A stretch of DNA of 64,000 nucleotides from Demequina lutea (GCF_013409005.1 NZ_JACBZO010000001.1:1922001-1986000); one strand, 5' to 3'; positions 9,482 to 18,781 are shown, numbered from the stretch's first letter. Notes: generated from the sequence alone by a model not told the origin. Numbers and translations: made by a program.

Positions 9482-9949
9482 CTAGGTCTCTCCCAGCAAC
9501 GACTCCGCTGTTGCGGAGTACGCGTCCTCGCCGTCGGCGAGGTAGTTCTGCCATGCCTGCGCGTCCCACACCTCGACGCGCGAACCCATACCCACCACAG
9601 CCACATCGCGAGTAAGCGATGCGTAGTCCCGCAACGGCGCGGCGAGCAGGATCCGTCCCTGCTTGTCCGGCACGTCGTCTTGGGCATGGCCCAAGAAGTT
9701 GCGCATGTAGTCCCTGGCCTGCTTGTTCTCGAGGGGCGCGCGGCGCAGTCGTTCGTGCATCCTCATGAACTCGTCCACGGGCAAGAGGAAGACGCAGCGG
9801 TCGAGCCCCCTCGTCGCGACGAGGCCCTGAGCAAGGCGTCCCCTGAATTTGGCGGGAAGTATCAGCCTTCCCTTGTCGTCGAGCTTGGGCGTGAAGGTGC
9901 CAAGGAAGACCCCTGTGGGGCCTAGGCCATGCGTCAACTCATCAACCAC
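9482..9949 (-). CDS. mraZ: Transcriptional regulator MraZ
   Basis: DNA-binding repressor of the dcw operon, made of two AbrB/SpoVT-like half domains. The sequence [22 protein letters not shown] and a second [18 protein letters not shown] show the two copies. The 155-aa form starts at a GTG (9949) with GGGAGGTG close upstream, and carries about 13 residues before the FLGT that begins many homologues. First gene of the dcw operon, 75 bases ahead of rsmH. The triple repeat just upstream of its start is probably its own binding site. Confidence 0.95.
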   Translation of the reverse strand: MVDELTHGLGPTGVFLGTFTPKLDDKGRLILPAKFRGRLAQGLVATRGLDRCVFLLPVDEFMRMHERLRRAPLENKQARDYMRNFLGHAQDDVPDKQGRILLAAPLRDYASLTRDVAVVGMGSRVEVWDAQAWQNYLADGEDAYSATAESLLGET

Positions 9950-9984
9950 GGCTCACCTCCCTCGCGCCACGACTCGCCAGCACG

Positions 9985-10010
9985 CTCCACCTTACTCCAC
10001 AACACTCCAC
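9985..10010 (-). promoter_or_regulatory. Probable MraZ operator: three GTGGAG repeats at 10-bp spacing
   Basis: On the minus strand the hexamer GTGGAG occurs three times, ending at 9985, 9995 and 10005, exactly 10 bp apart and 35-61 bp upstream of the mraZ GTG. MraZ proteins are known to bind short direct repeats spaced one helical turn apart in front of their own gene (TGGG-type repeats in E. coli). The phasing and position here match that arrangement; the exact hexamer is this organism's variant. Binding is inferred. Confidence 0.75.
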
Positions 10011-10141
10011 AAAATCCGAGATTCTCACCAAACAGGTGACGAAATTCACTTTAGTACCTGGTAATAATGGAAGAATTCAAGTGGAGGACTGCTTGCGCCG
10101 CTCCATGAATTAGGCTCGGTGGAGACCGCGAAGGAGCGTTA

Positions 10142-11173
10142 ATGACCCAGCCCCTCCCGACAGAGGCGGAACTTGCCGAAGTCGCCCACGTCACGAGCCA
10201 GATCCGTCAGTCGATCACCACGGTGCTTTCAGGCCTCGATCAGGTGATCACCGCCGCTCTTGCGGTGGTGCTCGCAGAGGGGCACCTCCTCATGGAGGAC
10301 GTGCCAGGCGTCGGCAAGACGACCCTCGCCAGGGCCCTCGCGGCGAGCATCGACTGCACGGTGGGGCGCCTGCAATTCACCCCAGACCTGCTCCCTTCCG
10401 ATGTCACTGGCGTGAGCATCTATCGCTCGGACGACCACCGCTTCGAGTTCCGACCGGGACCCGTGTTTGCGAACGTCGTGATCGCCGACGAGATCAATCG
10501 CGCGTCGCCCAAGACCCAGTCCGCCCTGCTCGAGTCCATGCAAGAGCGGGCAGTGACGGTCGACGGGCACACGCGCCCCCTCCCCAGGCCCTTCATCGTG
10601 GTCGCCACCCAGAACCCCATCGAGATGGAGGGCACCTACCCCCTTCCCGAGGCGCAGCGCGACCGCTTCATGGCGCAGGTGTCCGTCGGGTACCCGTCGG
10701 CCGCGGACGAAATGACGATGCTTGATAACCACGACGGCGCCGATCCCCTGAGCGCGGTCAGGCCCGTATGCGACGGCGACACGATGGAGCGCCTGATTCG
10801 GACGGCCCAGCGGATCTACGCGGCTCCCGCGATCAAGCAGTACATCGTCGACCTCGTCTCCGCCACGCGCCGCGAATCGTCGCTCCGGCTCGGCGCCTCT
10901 CCCCGCGCGGCCCTGCAACTGCTGGCCGCCGCGAAGGCAAGGGCCGCGATGTCGGGTCGCAATCACGTCCTCCCTGACGACATCAAGGCGCTCGTGCAAC
11001 CCGTGCTCGCTCACCGCCTAATCCCCAACACGGAGGCGCGACTCGCGGGACACAGCGCCTCGAAGATCCTCGGCGAGATCCTCGCGCGCACCACGGTCCC
11101 CACCGAGGCGCGCGACCTGCCCAAGAAGCGTGAGGCGGCCGTCAACGTCGGCGTGCGCGTGACCTCGGTGTAG
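10142..11173 (+). CDS. MoxR-family AAA+ ATPase
   Basis: AAA+ ATPase of the MoxR type, thought to act as a chaperone for maturation of VWA-domain or cell-envelope partners. Walker A (VPGVGKTTLA) is near residues 54-63; a Walker B (VVIADEINRASPKTQSALLESM) and sensor ATQNPIEMEGTYPLPEAQRDRF follow. Length is 343 aa. The ATG at 10142 has GAAGGAG seven bases upstream. The DUF58 gene begins two bases after its stop and the transglutaminase follows with an ATGA overlap; this MoxR-DUF58-transglutaminase trio is a recurrent bacterial operon. It is divergent from mraZ across about 190 bp. Confidence 0.92.
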   Translation: MTQPLPTEAELAEVAHVTSQIRQSITTVLSGLDQVITAALAVVLAEGHLLMEDVPGVGKTTLARALAASIDCTVGRLQFTPDLLPSDVTGVSIYRSDDHRFEFRPGPVFANVVIADEINRASPKTQSALLESMQERAVTVDGHTRPLPRPFIVVATQNPIEMEGTYPLPEAQRDRFMAQVSVGYPSAADEMTMLDNHDGADPLSAVRPVCDGDTMERLIRTAQRIYAAPAIKQYIVDLVSATRRESSLRLGASPRAALQLLAAAKARAAMSGRNHVLPDDIKALVQPVLAHRLIPNTEARLAGHSASKILGEILARTTVPTEARDLPKKREAAVNVGVRVTSV

Positions 11174-11175
11174 CA

Positions 11176-12453
11176 ATGGCAACGCGAGCCAAGTCCGACA
11201 CGGTCCTCACCTCACGAGGCATCGGCTTGAGTGCGTCCGGCGTGGTCGTCGGCGGGCTGGGCGTGGGCTTTTCCGCGCCGCCGCTCGTCTACATCGGCGT
11301 AGCGATGGTGAGCGTGGTGGCCGTCGCGGGCCTGTGGATGCTGCTCGCGGTGAACAGCTTCCTTGCCCAATTCCCCTACGCCAGGCGCGACGTGACGCCA
11401 CGCCCGCTCACCGTCGGCGTTCCCGGTCGCGTGACGGTGTCGATAAGTTCGGCCTCGAGGCGCAGTAGCGGCGCGACGGTACGCAGGGCACTCACCGAGG
11501 CGCTCGACATTCGCGAACAGGCGTCGGCCGAGCTCACCGGCGGGCTGGGAACCAAGGCCACCGTGAGCCGCACTCCCGAGAAGCTGTCCCTCAGTTATGC
11601 GCTCTTGCCCTCGCGCAGGGGCCGATGGCCGCTGGGGCCCGCCTTGGTTCACTCATCCGAACCCCTGGGAGTCTTCTGGGCGGATACCGCCGTCGGGCCG
11701 GCCGAACTCATTCCTGTGTGGCCGGCGATCGTGGACCTGAGCGCCACCGCCGGCGCCCTTATGGGCCACTCCGACCGCGTCGTGCTCGGCGCGCGAAGCC
11801 CCGCTCCCGACGACGCCTCCCTCCGCGAGTACAGGGAAGGCGACGACCTCCGCAGGGTCCATTGGCCCTCGAGCGCAAGGACCGGCACGATGCAGGTTCG
11901 CTCAGACGAGCGCGCAGGGCGACGACCAGCCACCGTCCTCCTCGACATCCCTTCGGCTGCCGAAGCACTGGAATGGTCGATCTCCGCGGCTGCGTCGATC
12001 GCGGTATCCGTTCTAGGCTCTGGTCACCCCGTTCGACTCCTCGGCGGCACGCTCACCAACGAGCGCGGACACCACTTGGGCAAGCGGCACCCCGAAGAGG
12101 CTCGCGTCGAATTGCTCAACCAAACGATCGACCTGACAAGCCCTGCTAGTCACCACACATCGACCGAGCAGCTCCTGCGCGCGATCAATCACGCGGGAGA
12201 CGACCTGGTCCAGGGCGAGGTTCTCGTGGGAGTCTTCGACCCTCTCGATTCCGCGTGCCTCGAGGCGCTTGCCCCGCTCGGCCAAGCAGGTCACGCCTGG
12301 GCCATCGTCCGCTCCGAGTCCGACAGCGACGAAGACGCCGCCCATTGCGCGACCGCACTTCGCCGCTCCGGTTGGAGGGCGACGACGGCAACTACGAGCG
12401 ATGATCTTGCAGCCATCTGGACGATTCTCCTCACTGCGGGGGACATCGAATGA
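11176..12453 (+). CDS. DUF58 domain-containing protein
   Basis: A 425-aa protein with two hydrophobic segments near the N-terminus (about 15-60) and a C-terminal DUF58 region containing REYREGDDLRRVHWPSSARTG, the conserved core of the family, followed by a VWA-like fold (ATVLLDIP). DUF58 proteins travel with MoxR ATPases and are suspected to be their clients; the biochemical role is not established. It sits between the MoxR gene (2-bp gap) and the transglutaminase gene (ATGA overlap). Confidence 0.88.
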   Translation: MATRAKSDTVLTSRGIGLSASGVVVGGLGVGFSAPPLVYIGVAMVSVVAVAGLWMLLAVNSFLAQFPYARRDVTPRPLTVGVPGRVTVSISSASRRSSGATVRRALTEALDIREQASAELTGGLGTKATVSRTPEKLSLSYALLPSRRGRWPLGPALVHSSEPLGVFWADTAVGPAELIPVWPAIVDLSATAGALMGHSDRVVLGARSPAPDDASLREYREGDDLRRVHWPSSARTGTMQVRSDERAGRRPATVLLDIPSAAEALEWSISAAASIAVSVLGSGHPVRLLGGTLTNERGHHLGKRHPEEARVELLNQTIDLTSPASHHTSTEQLLRAINHAGDDLVQGEVLVGVFDPLDSACLEALAPLGQAGHAWAIVRSESDSDEDAAHCATALRRSGWRATTATTSDDLAAIWTILLTAGDIE

Positions 12454-14657
12454 ACGACCTCATCAGAGGCACGAGAGCCCCTTGGTACGCGACCCCCGTG
12501 GTCGCCGTCGCGGTGCTCCTTGGCTTCAATGGACTCACCACGATGATCGTGTGGGGCCCGTGGCTCGGCACCACCATCATGCTCATGGTCGTCGTGACCG
12601 TCGCCGTCTCCATCACCCGCATGGTGTCGCGTTCACGCCTCCTCCCCACCGTCGTCGGCGCCGTGATCGCCGTGCTCGTCAGCATCCCCGCGTTCGCACG
12701 TGGCCCCGAAGGCCAGGTTCGCTATTTCCCCACCCCGTCGGGGCTTCATGACCTCGCGAGCGCCGTACGTGAGGGGATCCATGTTGCCGCAACCACCGTC
12801 GCTCCTGCCGAGATCAACAGACCCCTGCTCGCGCTCGTCATGGGCGGCGCCTTCGCGATCTTCCTAGTCGCCGAACACCTGGCGGTATCTTGGCGGGCTG
12901 CTGCCGTGTCTGGTCTGGTCCTGATCGTGCCGTGGATGCCAGCCATCACCCTCCAGAACAGGGTCTCCATTGGCATGTTGCTCGCGGCCATCGCGTGCTG
13001 GGTCATCCTGCTTGCACTGACAAAGCGACCCACCGGCGCGGCCGCACGGCCGTCGACCGTGGGTGCGGTCACGGCGGCCGCCGCAACCGTCGTGCTCGTG
13101 GCGCTCGTCGCCCCGTCCGCCCTAGGAGGGAACGGCTGGGGCATCATTCCCCGGTTCACCACACCCAATGGACTCGACACGTCCACACGCCTCAACCCGA
13201 CAAGCGACCTGCGCAACTCACTGACGGCAAACTCCTCCTCGCCGGTCTTGGTGTACGTCTCGACGGGCGCAAGACCCGATGTGTTTAGGCTCTACACGGT
13301 GACCAATTTCGACGGCACACAATGGTCGCTCGACAAATCCGATGGTGGCCACGTCCCGATCACCTCGGTGCTGTGGTCAAACCCGGTGCCCGACTGGAAT
13401 GCGCATCAGCTCGACCGCGTCGACGTGAGCATTCGGGGTCTCATCTCCGATCACTTGCCCCTGCCCACAGTGCCGCGCACCGTCGATGTGCCTGGCTCGT
13501 GGACATATTCGCCGAGCCAAGACACCGTCTCCAGTTCCACCGACAAGACCACCGGGCTCGACTATTCCTTCAGTGCCGACCTAAACTACTTCAACGCGGA
13601 CACGCTGCGCGCACTGGGCAACGCGTCGAGTGATGATGCCCTTCTCGGCGCCAAGTACGTAAACATCCCTGCCGATACCGACAGCAAGCGATTCCTTGCC
13701 CTCGCCACCGAAATCACGGCCAAGGCGACGACCCGCTACGACCAGGCGCTTGCGCTCCAGGAGTACTTCCGCGATCCCGCCAACTTCACGTACTCCACTT
13801 CAGTCGATCCCTCGGGATCCGATTCGGTGTCGGTGTTCCTTGACAAGCGCGAGGGGTACTGCATTCACTTCGCCACCGGAATGATCATGTTGGCGCGCTC
13901 GCTCGGCATTCCTGCTCGTCTCGCGGTCGGCTTCCTTCCAGGAGAGGCAAGCACCGACAGTGCGTACGTCGTCCGCGGGGGTGACGCCCACGCCTGGCCG
14001 GAGTTGTATTTCGCGGGCGAGGGCTGGGTTCGTTTCGAACCAACCCCGGCAGTCCAAACGGGTCCCAGGCCAAGTTACGCCGATCCCGTGGGGAACCCAA
14101 CCGGCACCGGCTCTGGTGGAATCACGATTCCTACGGCGGCTCCTTCGGGAGCACACCGACCCGCAGACCCCGGCGGGAACTCGCCTTCATCCGTGGACGC
14201 CCCCGCCACCGGTTCGGTCCCCTGGCCGCTCATCGTCATCCTCGTCGTCCTGGCGGCAATCGCCCTTGGCGGCGTGTCGTGGTGGTTGAAACGCAGGCAC
14301 TCCGGCGAGTGGCAAGAGACCACGCCGGAGACGGTGTGGTCGACAGTGAGGGAGGGCCTTCCGCCCGATACGGCGTGGCCGCTGTCACTCACTCCCTCGG
14401 AGGCCGTTGACTACGTCACCAGGGCTCTCGCTACCGAAGGCGCGTTCCTGCCCCTAGACATTCTCAAAAAGTTCACCACGATGTCGAACGCGGTAGCCGA
14501 CTACCGCTACGCCCCCACCGGTACGGCCCTAGACGTGGAAACGATCACGGAATGGGCGGAAGATATCGTCGCCGCAGCCGCTCAAGCGAGGGGCCTTGAC
14601 GCTAAAGGTCGCCCTGTTCGCGGCGCCGCTCAAGCCGATGTTCGACACGGCGCATAA
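12450..14657 (+). CDS. TgpA-type membrane transglutaminase-like protein
   Basis: A 735-aa membrane protein. Roughly the first 235 residues form several membrane segments. A large extracytoplasmic part contains the transglutaminase-like core with REGYCIHFATGMIMLARSLGIPARLAVGF (catalytic Cys in GYCIHFA), then GGDAHAWPELYF (His) and EPTPA. One further membrane helix near residue 590 leads to a cytoplasmic tail. This matches the TgpA/DUF3488 architecture found with MoxR-DUF58 operons. The substrate is unknown. Its last 56 bp overlap the 3' end of the convergent DUF3040 gene. Confidence 0.9.
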   Translation: MNDLIRGTRAPWYATPVVAVAVLLGFNGLTTMIVWGPWLGTTIMLMVVVTVAVSITRMVSRSRLLPTVVGAVIAVLVSIPAFARGPEGQVRYFPTPSGLHDLASAVREGIHVAATTVAPAEINRPLLALVMGGAFAIFLVAEHLAVSWRAAAVSGLVLIVPWMPAITLQNRVSIGMLLAAIACWVILLALTKRPTGAAARPSTVGAVTAAAATVVLVALVAPSALGGNGWGIIPRFTTPNGLDTSTRLNPTSDLRNSLTANSSSPVLVYVSTGARPDVFRLYTVTNFDGTQWSLDKSDGGHVPITSVLWSNPVPDWNAHQLDRVDVSIRGLISDHLPLPTVPRTVDVPGSWTYSPSQDTVSSSTDKTTGLDYSFSADLNYFNADTLRALGNASSDDALLGAKYVNIPADTDSKRFLALATEITAKATTRYDQALALQEYFRDPANFTYSTSVDPSGSDSVSVFLDKREGYCIHFATGMIMLARSLGIPARLAVGFLPGEASTDSAYVVRGGDAHAWPELYFAGEGWVRFEPTPAVQTGPRPSYADPVGNPTGTGSGGITIPTAAPSGAHRPADPGGNSPSSVDAPATGSVPWPLIVILVVLAAIALGGVSWWLKRRHSGEWQETTPETVWSTVREGLPPDTAWPLSLTPSEAVDYVTRALATEGAFLPLDILKKFTTMSNAVADYRYAPTGTALDVETITEWAEDIVAAAAQARGLDAKGRPVRGAAQADVRHGA

Positions 14658-14973
14658 AGGGTTCCTTGGCCCGCTGAGAACGAGCTGAAGACTTCGACTT
14701 GCCGACCACAGAGAGTGACGGTCGCGTGGGAGCAAAAATGGCCCACATCGCCGCGGCGGTCATGAGCGCGAAACCGACGATTCCCAGTGGCACGATCGCC
14801 GCAACGACGCCGATGAGGACGACCCCTAGGCCGGCGATCACGCCGATGACGCCCAAAGCGATACGCCCCCGATTGCGGGAACCCCTCGCCATGCTTCGGC
14901 CCAACTTCGGGTCCGCGCCGAGGTCGCGCTCGAGTTGCTCGAGCACTCGCTGCTCGTGTTCAGACAGCGGCAT
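14602..14973 (-). CDS. DUF3040 family membrane protein
   Basis: A 123-aa protein starting MPLSEHEQRVLEQLERDL, the signature of the actinobacterial DUF3040 family. Two hydrophobic segments (about 40-85) follow, then a basic tail. The start at 14973 is fixed by AAGGAGGT seven bases upstream; the frame is open five codons further but without such a site. Function is unknown; these proteins are commonly encoded near mraZ/dcw genes. Its 3' end overlaps the end of the transglutaminase gene on the other strand. Confidence 0.88.
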   Translation of the reverse strand: MPLSEHEQRVLEQLERDLGADPKLGRSMARGSRNRGRIALGVIGVIAGLGVVLIGVVAAIVPLGIVGFALMTAAAMWAIFAPTRPSLSVVGKSKSSARSQRAKEPFMRRVEHRLERRREQGDL

Positions 14974-15142
14974 CGTGACCTCCTTCACACTTCTAGGTGA
15001 GCACAGTCTAATTCCTCCGTCGCCAACGGACTAGCCCGTCTGGCCAAGCGCCCCCGTGTGCCCTTCGGAGAAGGCCCTCGCGTGTTCAACGCACCAAGGT
15101 GCGTGCGATGTTCCCAAGCGGCCATTCGAGCCCCAAATAGAC

Positions 15143-15177
15143 AGAACCGCCGCCCCCACAAGGGAGGCGGCGGTTCT
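15143..15177 (-). terminator. Rho-independent terminator of the cold-shock gene
   Basis: A perfect 12-bp inverted repeat (AGAACCGCCGCC ... GGCGGCGGTTCT) with an 11-nt loop, 17 bp beyond the csp stop. On the minus strand it is followed by a short T-rich stretch (GTCTATTT). A strong intrinsic terminator for this short, highly expressed gene type. Confidence 0.85.
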
Positions 15178-15193
15178 CGAAGTCTGTCTCTGG

Positions 15194-15397
15194 TTACAGA
15201 GCGCGGACCTGCTCGGCCTGCGGACCCTTGGGGCCCTGCGTGACCTCGAACTCGACGCGCTGCGCCTCGTTGAGGGTCTTGAAGCCGTCGGTAATAATCG
15301 CGGAGTAGTGAACGAAGACGTCAGCGCCTCCACCGTCCTGAGCGATGAAGCCGTAGCCCTTTTCTGCATTGAACCACTTAACGGAGCCCTGTGTCAT
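15194..15397 (-). CDS. cspA: Cold-shock protein, CspA family
   Basis: A 67-aa single cold-shock domain protein that binds single-stranded RNA/DNA and melts RNA structure. Both RNA-binding motifs are visible: KGYGFIA (RNP1) and DVFVHYSAI (RNP2), after [11 protein letters not shown]. The ATG at 15397 has AAGGAAA upstream. It is a stand-alone gene with a long structured leader and its own terminator. Genomes like this usually carry several csp paralogues, so the exact letter is not meaningful. Confidence 0.95.
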   Translation of the reverse strand: MTQGSVKWFNAEKGYGFIAQDGGGADVFVHYSAIITDGFKTLNEAQRVEFEVTQGPKGPQAEQVRAL

Positions 15398-15541
15398 GCT
15401 GGTATTTCCTTGCCTTTAATGCCCGGGACGGGAAGCGGGACACTGTGTCCCACTCGTCGCCGCAATGCCTCGCCCCGTGTCTGCTAGGCAGACGGGTACT
15501 GCTCACTACGTAGATGCAACCAATGCTAAGCATGGCACAAA
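15398..15541 (-). promoter_or_regulatory. Structured 5' region of the cold-shock gene
   Basis: 144 bp between the csp start and the PAC2 gene. It contains two perfect short inverted repeats: GGGACACTGTGTCCC (15437-15451) and GTCTGC-TAG-GCAGAC (15479-15493). Csp genes often have long leaders whose folding changes with temperature, so these hairpins are candidates for that control. A promoter is presumably also here; I do not see a clear consensus. Confidence 0.5.
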
Positions 15542-16456
15542 TTAGTCGTGAGGGGGAGACTCTCGGCGTTGTTGGGCAAGAAATTGTTCAAATTCGGCCC
15601 CAAGTTCGTCTGCGGTGGGCAGCGGACGGTCGAGCGGGATGCCGTCCCGACGCGCCGCCTCCATGACCTCGTATTGCTCTTCAAGGGTCGCGACGAGCGC
15701 CTGGACCTCTTCCGAGTCCACCATTTGGCTCGCGATCTCGGTCGACGCGGCGACCGCAGCCTCGTCCAAACGCTCGGGTGAGAGACTCAGCCCCGTCAGC
15801 CCCTCGAGGTGACTCAGTGCGTGTTGCGCCGCCTGCGGCAACGCGGACTGCGCGACGTAGTACGGCACGTGAACGGCAACATTGACGGCGTCCATGCCCC
15901 ACTGGCCGAATCGGTATTCCAAGAGATTCTGGGCGGAGGCGGGAACCGTTACCGTCCCAAACATGCCTGAGGTGTCTGGTAGCAGATCCTGGCGCGTGCC
16001 GTGAATGGTCGACTGCAGTGGCTTGGTGTGGGGAACACCCATGGGAATTCCGTGGGCACCTGCCGTCAGGCCAACGCCCAGCTTCTCCACCGCACCCTTC
16101 ACGGCACGAATGTAGGCCTCCCAACGGACGTCGGGCTCACTTCCGTGGAGCAGAAGGAAAGCACGGTCCTCGGCGTCTCTCACCATGTCAATCGCCAAGT
16201 AGGGCTCGTCGTAACCGGTCCACTCGTTGACGGAAAACGTCATCTCCGGCCTACGGGAGCGGTAATCGAGAAACTCATCGATGTCAAAAGTCGCGAGCCT
16301 CACAGGTTCCGACAGGCTCAGAATGTGCTCGCACACGAGCCTGCCAACCTTGCCCGCGTCAATGAACCCCCTGAGCGACTGGACCAAGACCGCGTCCGAT
16401 CCCGAGCGGTCGGCCCATTGCGCGACGCCCTCGATATCCCAGGTGATGAGTGCCAT
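15542..16456 (-). CDS. PAC2 family protein
   Basis: A 304-aa soluble protein resembling the actinobacterial PAC2 (proteasome assembly chaperone-like) family. It opens MALITWDIEGVAQW, has the region LLHGSEPDVRWEAYIRAVKGAVEKLGV and AHGIPMGVPHTKP, and ends in a charged helical tail (EQYEVMEAARRDG ... EFEQFLAQQRRE). The role in bacteria is not established and no catalytic residues are evident. The frame is open to 16801, but the ATG at 16456 gives the family N-terminus and leaves room for the divergent helicase gene's promoter. Confidence 0.85.
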   Translation of the reverse strand: MALITWDIEGVAQWADRSGSDAVLVQSLRGFIDAGKVGRLVCEHILSLSEPVRLATFDIDEFLDYRSRRPEMTFSVNEWTGYDEPYLAIDMVRDAEDRAFLLLHGSEPDVRWEAYIRAVKGAVEKLGVGLTAGAHGIPMGVPHTKPLQSTIHGTRQDLLPDTSGMFGTVTVPASAQNLLEYRFGQWGMDAVNVAVHVPYYVAQSALPQAAQHALSHLEGLTGLSLSPERLDEAAVAASTEIASQMVDSEEVQALVATLEEQYEVMEAARRDGIPLDRPLPTADELGAEFEQFLAQQRRESPPHD

Positions 16457-16594
16457 GCCCTCACTGTGACACGGATAGGCCGCCAATATGCGCGATATCG
16501 CGGCCCGCGAACGCCCGAGCATTCCTCTAGGCCGCCTCTCGTGCGAGGATGGTCTACTGCCCGCGGGGTTCGCTGGCAGCGCGAAAGGGAGTTC

Positions 16595-18781
16595 ATGCAC
16601 GACGAGTCCACCGTCGAGGCGGGCCTTGGCATTGGCGCGGAACAGGGCGTTGTCGACGCCCTCTATGCGCGGCTCGACGCTTTGCGTTTCGAGGCCGCAG
16701 AGCGGCTCGCAGACGTTCGCAAAGCGGGACCGTCCGGCTCCCCCCAGAATCGCTCGGAGCGCGACGCATTCGCAACGCTCTACGAGGACCGCATCGTTCA
16801 ACTGGATGCCGTCGAGGACCGCTTGTGCTTCGGACGCCTCGACATGGTCGCGAGCGACGTGCTCTACGTGGGCCGCATCGGCCTGTCAGACGCCGATCAC
16901 ATCCCGCTCCTGACCGACTGGCGCGCGCCCGCGGCGACGCCCTTCTACTCAGCGACCGCAGCCCAACCCCAAGGTGTGATGAAGCGTAGACACCTGACCA
17001 CCCAGGGACGTGTCGTCACCGCGGTCGAGGACGACGTGCTGGATGTGGAGGCGCTCAGGGGTTCGGGTCACGAGGCTTCTCTCGCGGGCGAAGGAGCCCT
17101 CCTCGCGGCTCTCGACGCGAAGCGCACCGGCCGCATGGGCGACATCGTCGCGACCATTCAGTCCGAGCAGGACGCGGTCATTCGCGCTCCCTTGCAGGGA
17201 GCTCTCGTGGTGCAGGGCGGCCCCGGAACCGGCAAGACCGCAGTGGCCCTGCACCGTGCCGCCTACTTGCTTTACCACCACAGGGATTTGCTCGCACGCC
17301 GCGGGGTGCTGCTCATCGGCCCATCCACGTCGTTCTTGCGCTACATCGACCACGTGCTCCCCTCCTTGGGCGAGACGGGCGCGGTATCGACGACCTTGGC
17401 TGGACTCGTCAAGGGCATTCGCACCACGGCGCGGGAGCACGACGACGTCGCGGCCCTCAAGGGCAGGCTCGACATGTCAACCGTTGTCAGGTCGGCCGTG
17501 CGCGAGCGCCAACGCGTTCCCAAACGCGATCAGGATTTTCGGATAGACGGTCGAGAGGTGACGATCAAGCGTTCCGATGTGCGCGAGGCACAAGCCCGCG
17601 CACGTCGCGACGGGAAGCCCCACAATGCGGCCCGCGCCGCGTTTGCCAAGGAGATGATCAACCGCCTCACGCGCCAAGTGGTCGATCAGCTCGGCCCAGA
17701 AATCGAAGACGACGACAAGAAGGAAATCGCGCGAGACCTGCGCGACGACCGCTCGCTACGGGTCGCGATCAACCTGTGTTGGCTGCCGTTGACCCCTCAG
17801 CAGTTGCTACGAGACCTGTTCTCAAAACCTCACCTGCTTGCCGCGTGTGCGTCCCGCATGACCGACGCCGAGCGCGCGCTGTTGGCACGCGACCCCGACG
17901 CGCCCTTCACTGATGCGGACGTGCCGCTCCTCGACGAGGCCGCCGAATTGCTCGGAGACCTGCCGCAGTCGACCCGCGTATCGGGCGATGACAAGGCCGA
18001 ACTGCGATATGCCCGCGAAGTGCTCGACATCATCGGCGGCGATGGCATCGTGACGGCGGAGATGCTTGCCGAGCGCATGAGGGCGCCGGAAACGCACAAG
18101 ACCGTCGCCGAACGCGCGAGCGAGGACCGCTCGTGGACCTACGGGCACGTGATTGTTGACGAGGCTCAAGAGCTCTCCCCCATGGCCTGGCGGATGCTCC
18201 TGCGAAGGTGCCCCTCCCGTTCGTTCACGATCGTGGGCGACATCGCACAGACCTCGGCCCCAGCTGGGACTCGCTGGTGGCCGGAGACGATGGACCCGCT
18301 GTTCCAGGCGGGGTGGCACCTGCGCGAACTCACCGTGAGCTATCGCATTCCCGCGGCTGTCGCGTCGGCCGCGCAGAGCTTCGCCCGCGCCGCCGGCCTG
18401 CCCGTGAGCGAAATGAGCGCGGCGAGGGACGTCGACGATGCCCTCGCGACCATCGGCGTCCCGGAACGCGAGGCGATTGCCCGGGTCGCGTCCGACGCGG
18501 CCGGGGTCGAGGCGGACTCACTCGTGACTCGCGGCGGCGGACTGGTGGCCGTCATTGCGTCCGAGGACCTGATCTCTCATGTGTCGTCGCTTGCGCGTCC
18601 GGGAATCGAAGTCATGACAGCACGCGAGGCGAAGGGCCTTGAATTTGACTCGGTAGTCATCGCCGATCCCACCTCGATCGCTCGCGTGCCTCAAGACCTG
18701 TACGTGGCGCTCACTCGTTCGACCCGGAGGCTCGTCTTGGTGCACCACGGACAGCTGCCGGATGGACTCACCGACATCTAG
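16595..18781 (+). CDS. HelD-like superfamily 1 helicase (HelR/HelD)
   Basis: A 728-aa SF1/UvrD-like ATPase of the HelD type, proteins that bind RNA polymerase, remove stalled complexes and in some actinobacteria (HelR) contribute to rifampicin tolerance. The long N-terminal helical region includes DRLCFGRLDM and YVGRIGL, typical of HelD. Walker A GGPGTGKTAVALHRAAYLL is near residues 208-226; later motifs are VDEAQELSPM (Walker B), GDIAQTS, SYRIP and VALTRSTRRL. The ATG at 16595 has AAAGGGAG upstream. The ORF is open another 198 codons upstream, but that part reads like non-coding and overlaps the PAC2 gene. Confidence 0.88.
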   Translation: MHDESTVEAGLGIGAEQGVVDALYARLDALRFEAAERLADVRKAGPSGSPQNRSERDAFATLYEDRIVQLDAVEDRLCFGRLDMVASDVLYVGRIGLSDADHIPLLTDWRAPAATPFYSATAAQPQGVMKRRHLTTQGRVVTAVEDDVLDVEALRGSGHEASLAGEGALLAALDAKRTGRMGDIVATIQSEQDAVIRAPLQGALVVQGGPGTGKTAVALHRAAYLLYHHRDLLARRGVLLIGPSTSFLRYIDHVLPSLGETGAVSTTLAGLVKGIRTTAREHDDVAALKGRLDMSTVVRSAVRERQRVPKRDQDFRIDGREVTIKRSDVREAQARARRDGKPHNAARAAFAKEMINRLTRQVVDQLGPEIEDDDKKEIARDLRDDRSLRVAINLCWLPLTPQQLLRDLFSKPHLLAACASRMTDAERALLARDPDAPFTDADVPLLDEAAELLGDLPQSTRVSGDDKAELRYAREVLDIIGGDGIVTAEMLAERMRAPETHKTVAERASEDRSWTYGHVIVDEAQELSPMAWRMLLRRCPSRSFTIVGDIAQTSAPAGTRWWPETMDPLFQAGWHLRELTVSYRIPAAVASAAQSFARAAGLPVSEMSAARDVDDALATIGVPEREAIARVASDAAGVEADSLVTRGGGLVAVIASEDLISHVSSLARPGIEVMTAREAKGLEFDSVVIADPTSIARVPQDLYVALTRSTRRLVLVHHGQLPDGLTDI

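Noticed and set aside
16001..16594. 198-codon extension in front of the HelD-like helicase
   Set aside because: It lies opposite the PAC2 gene and the real HelD start has its own ribosome-binding site at 16595.
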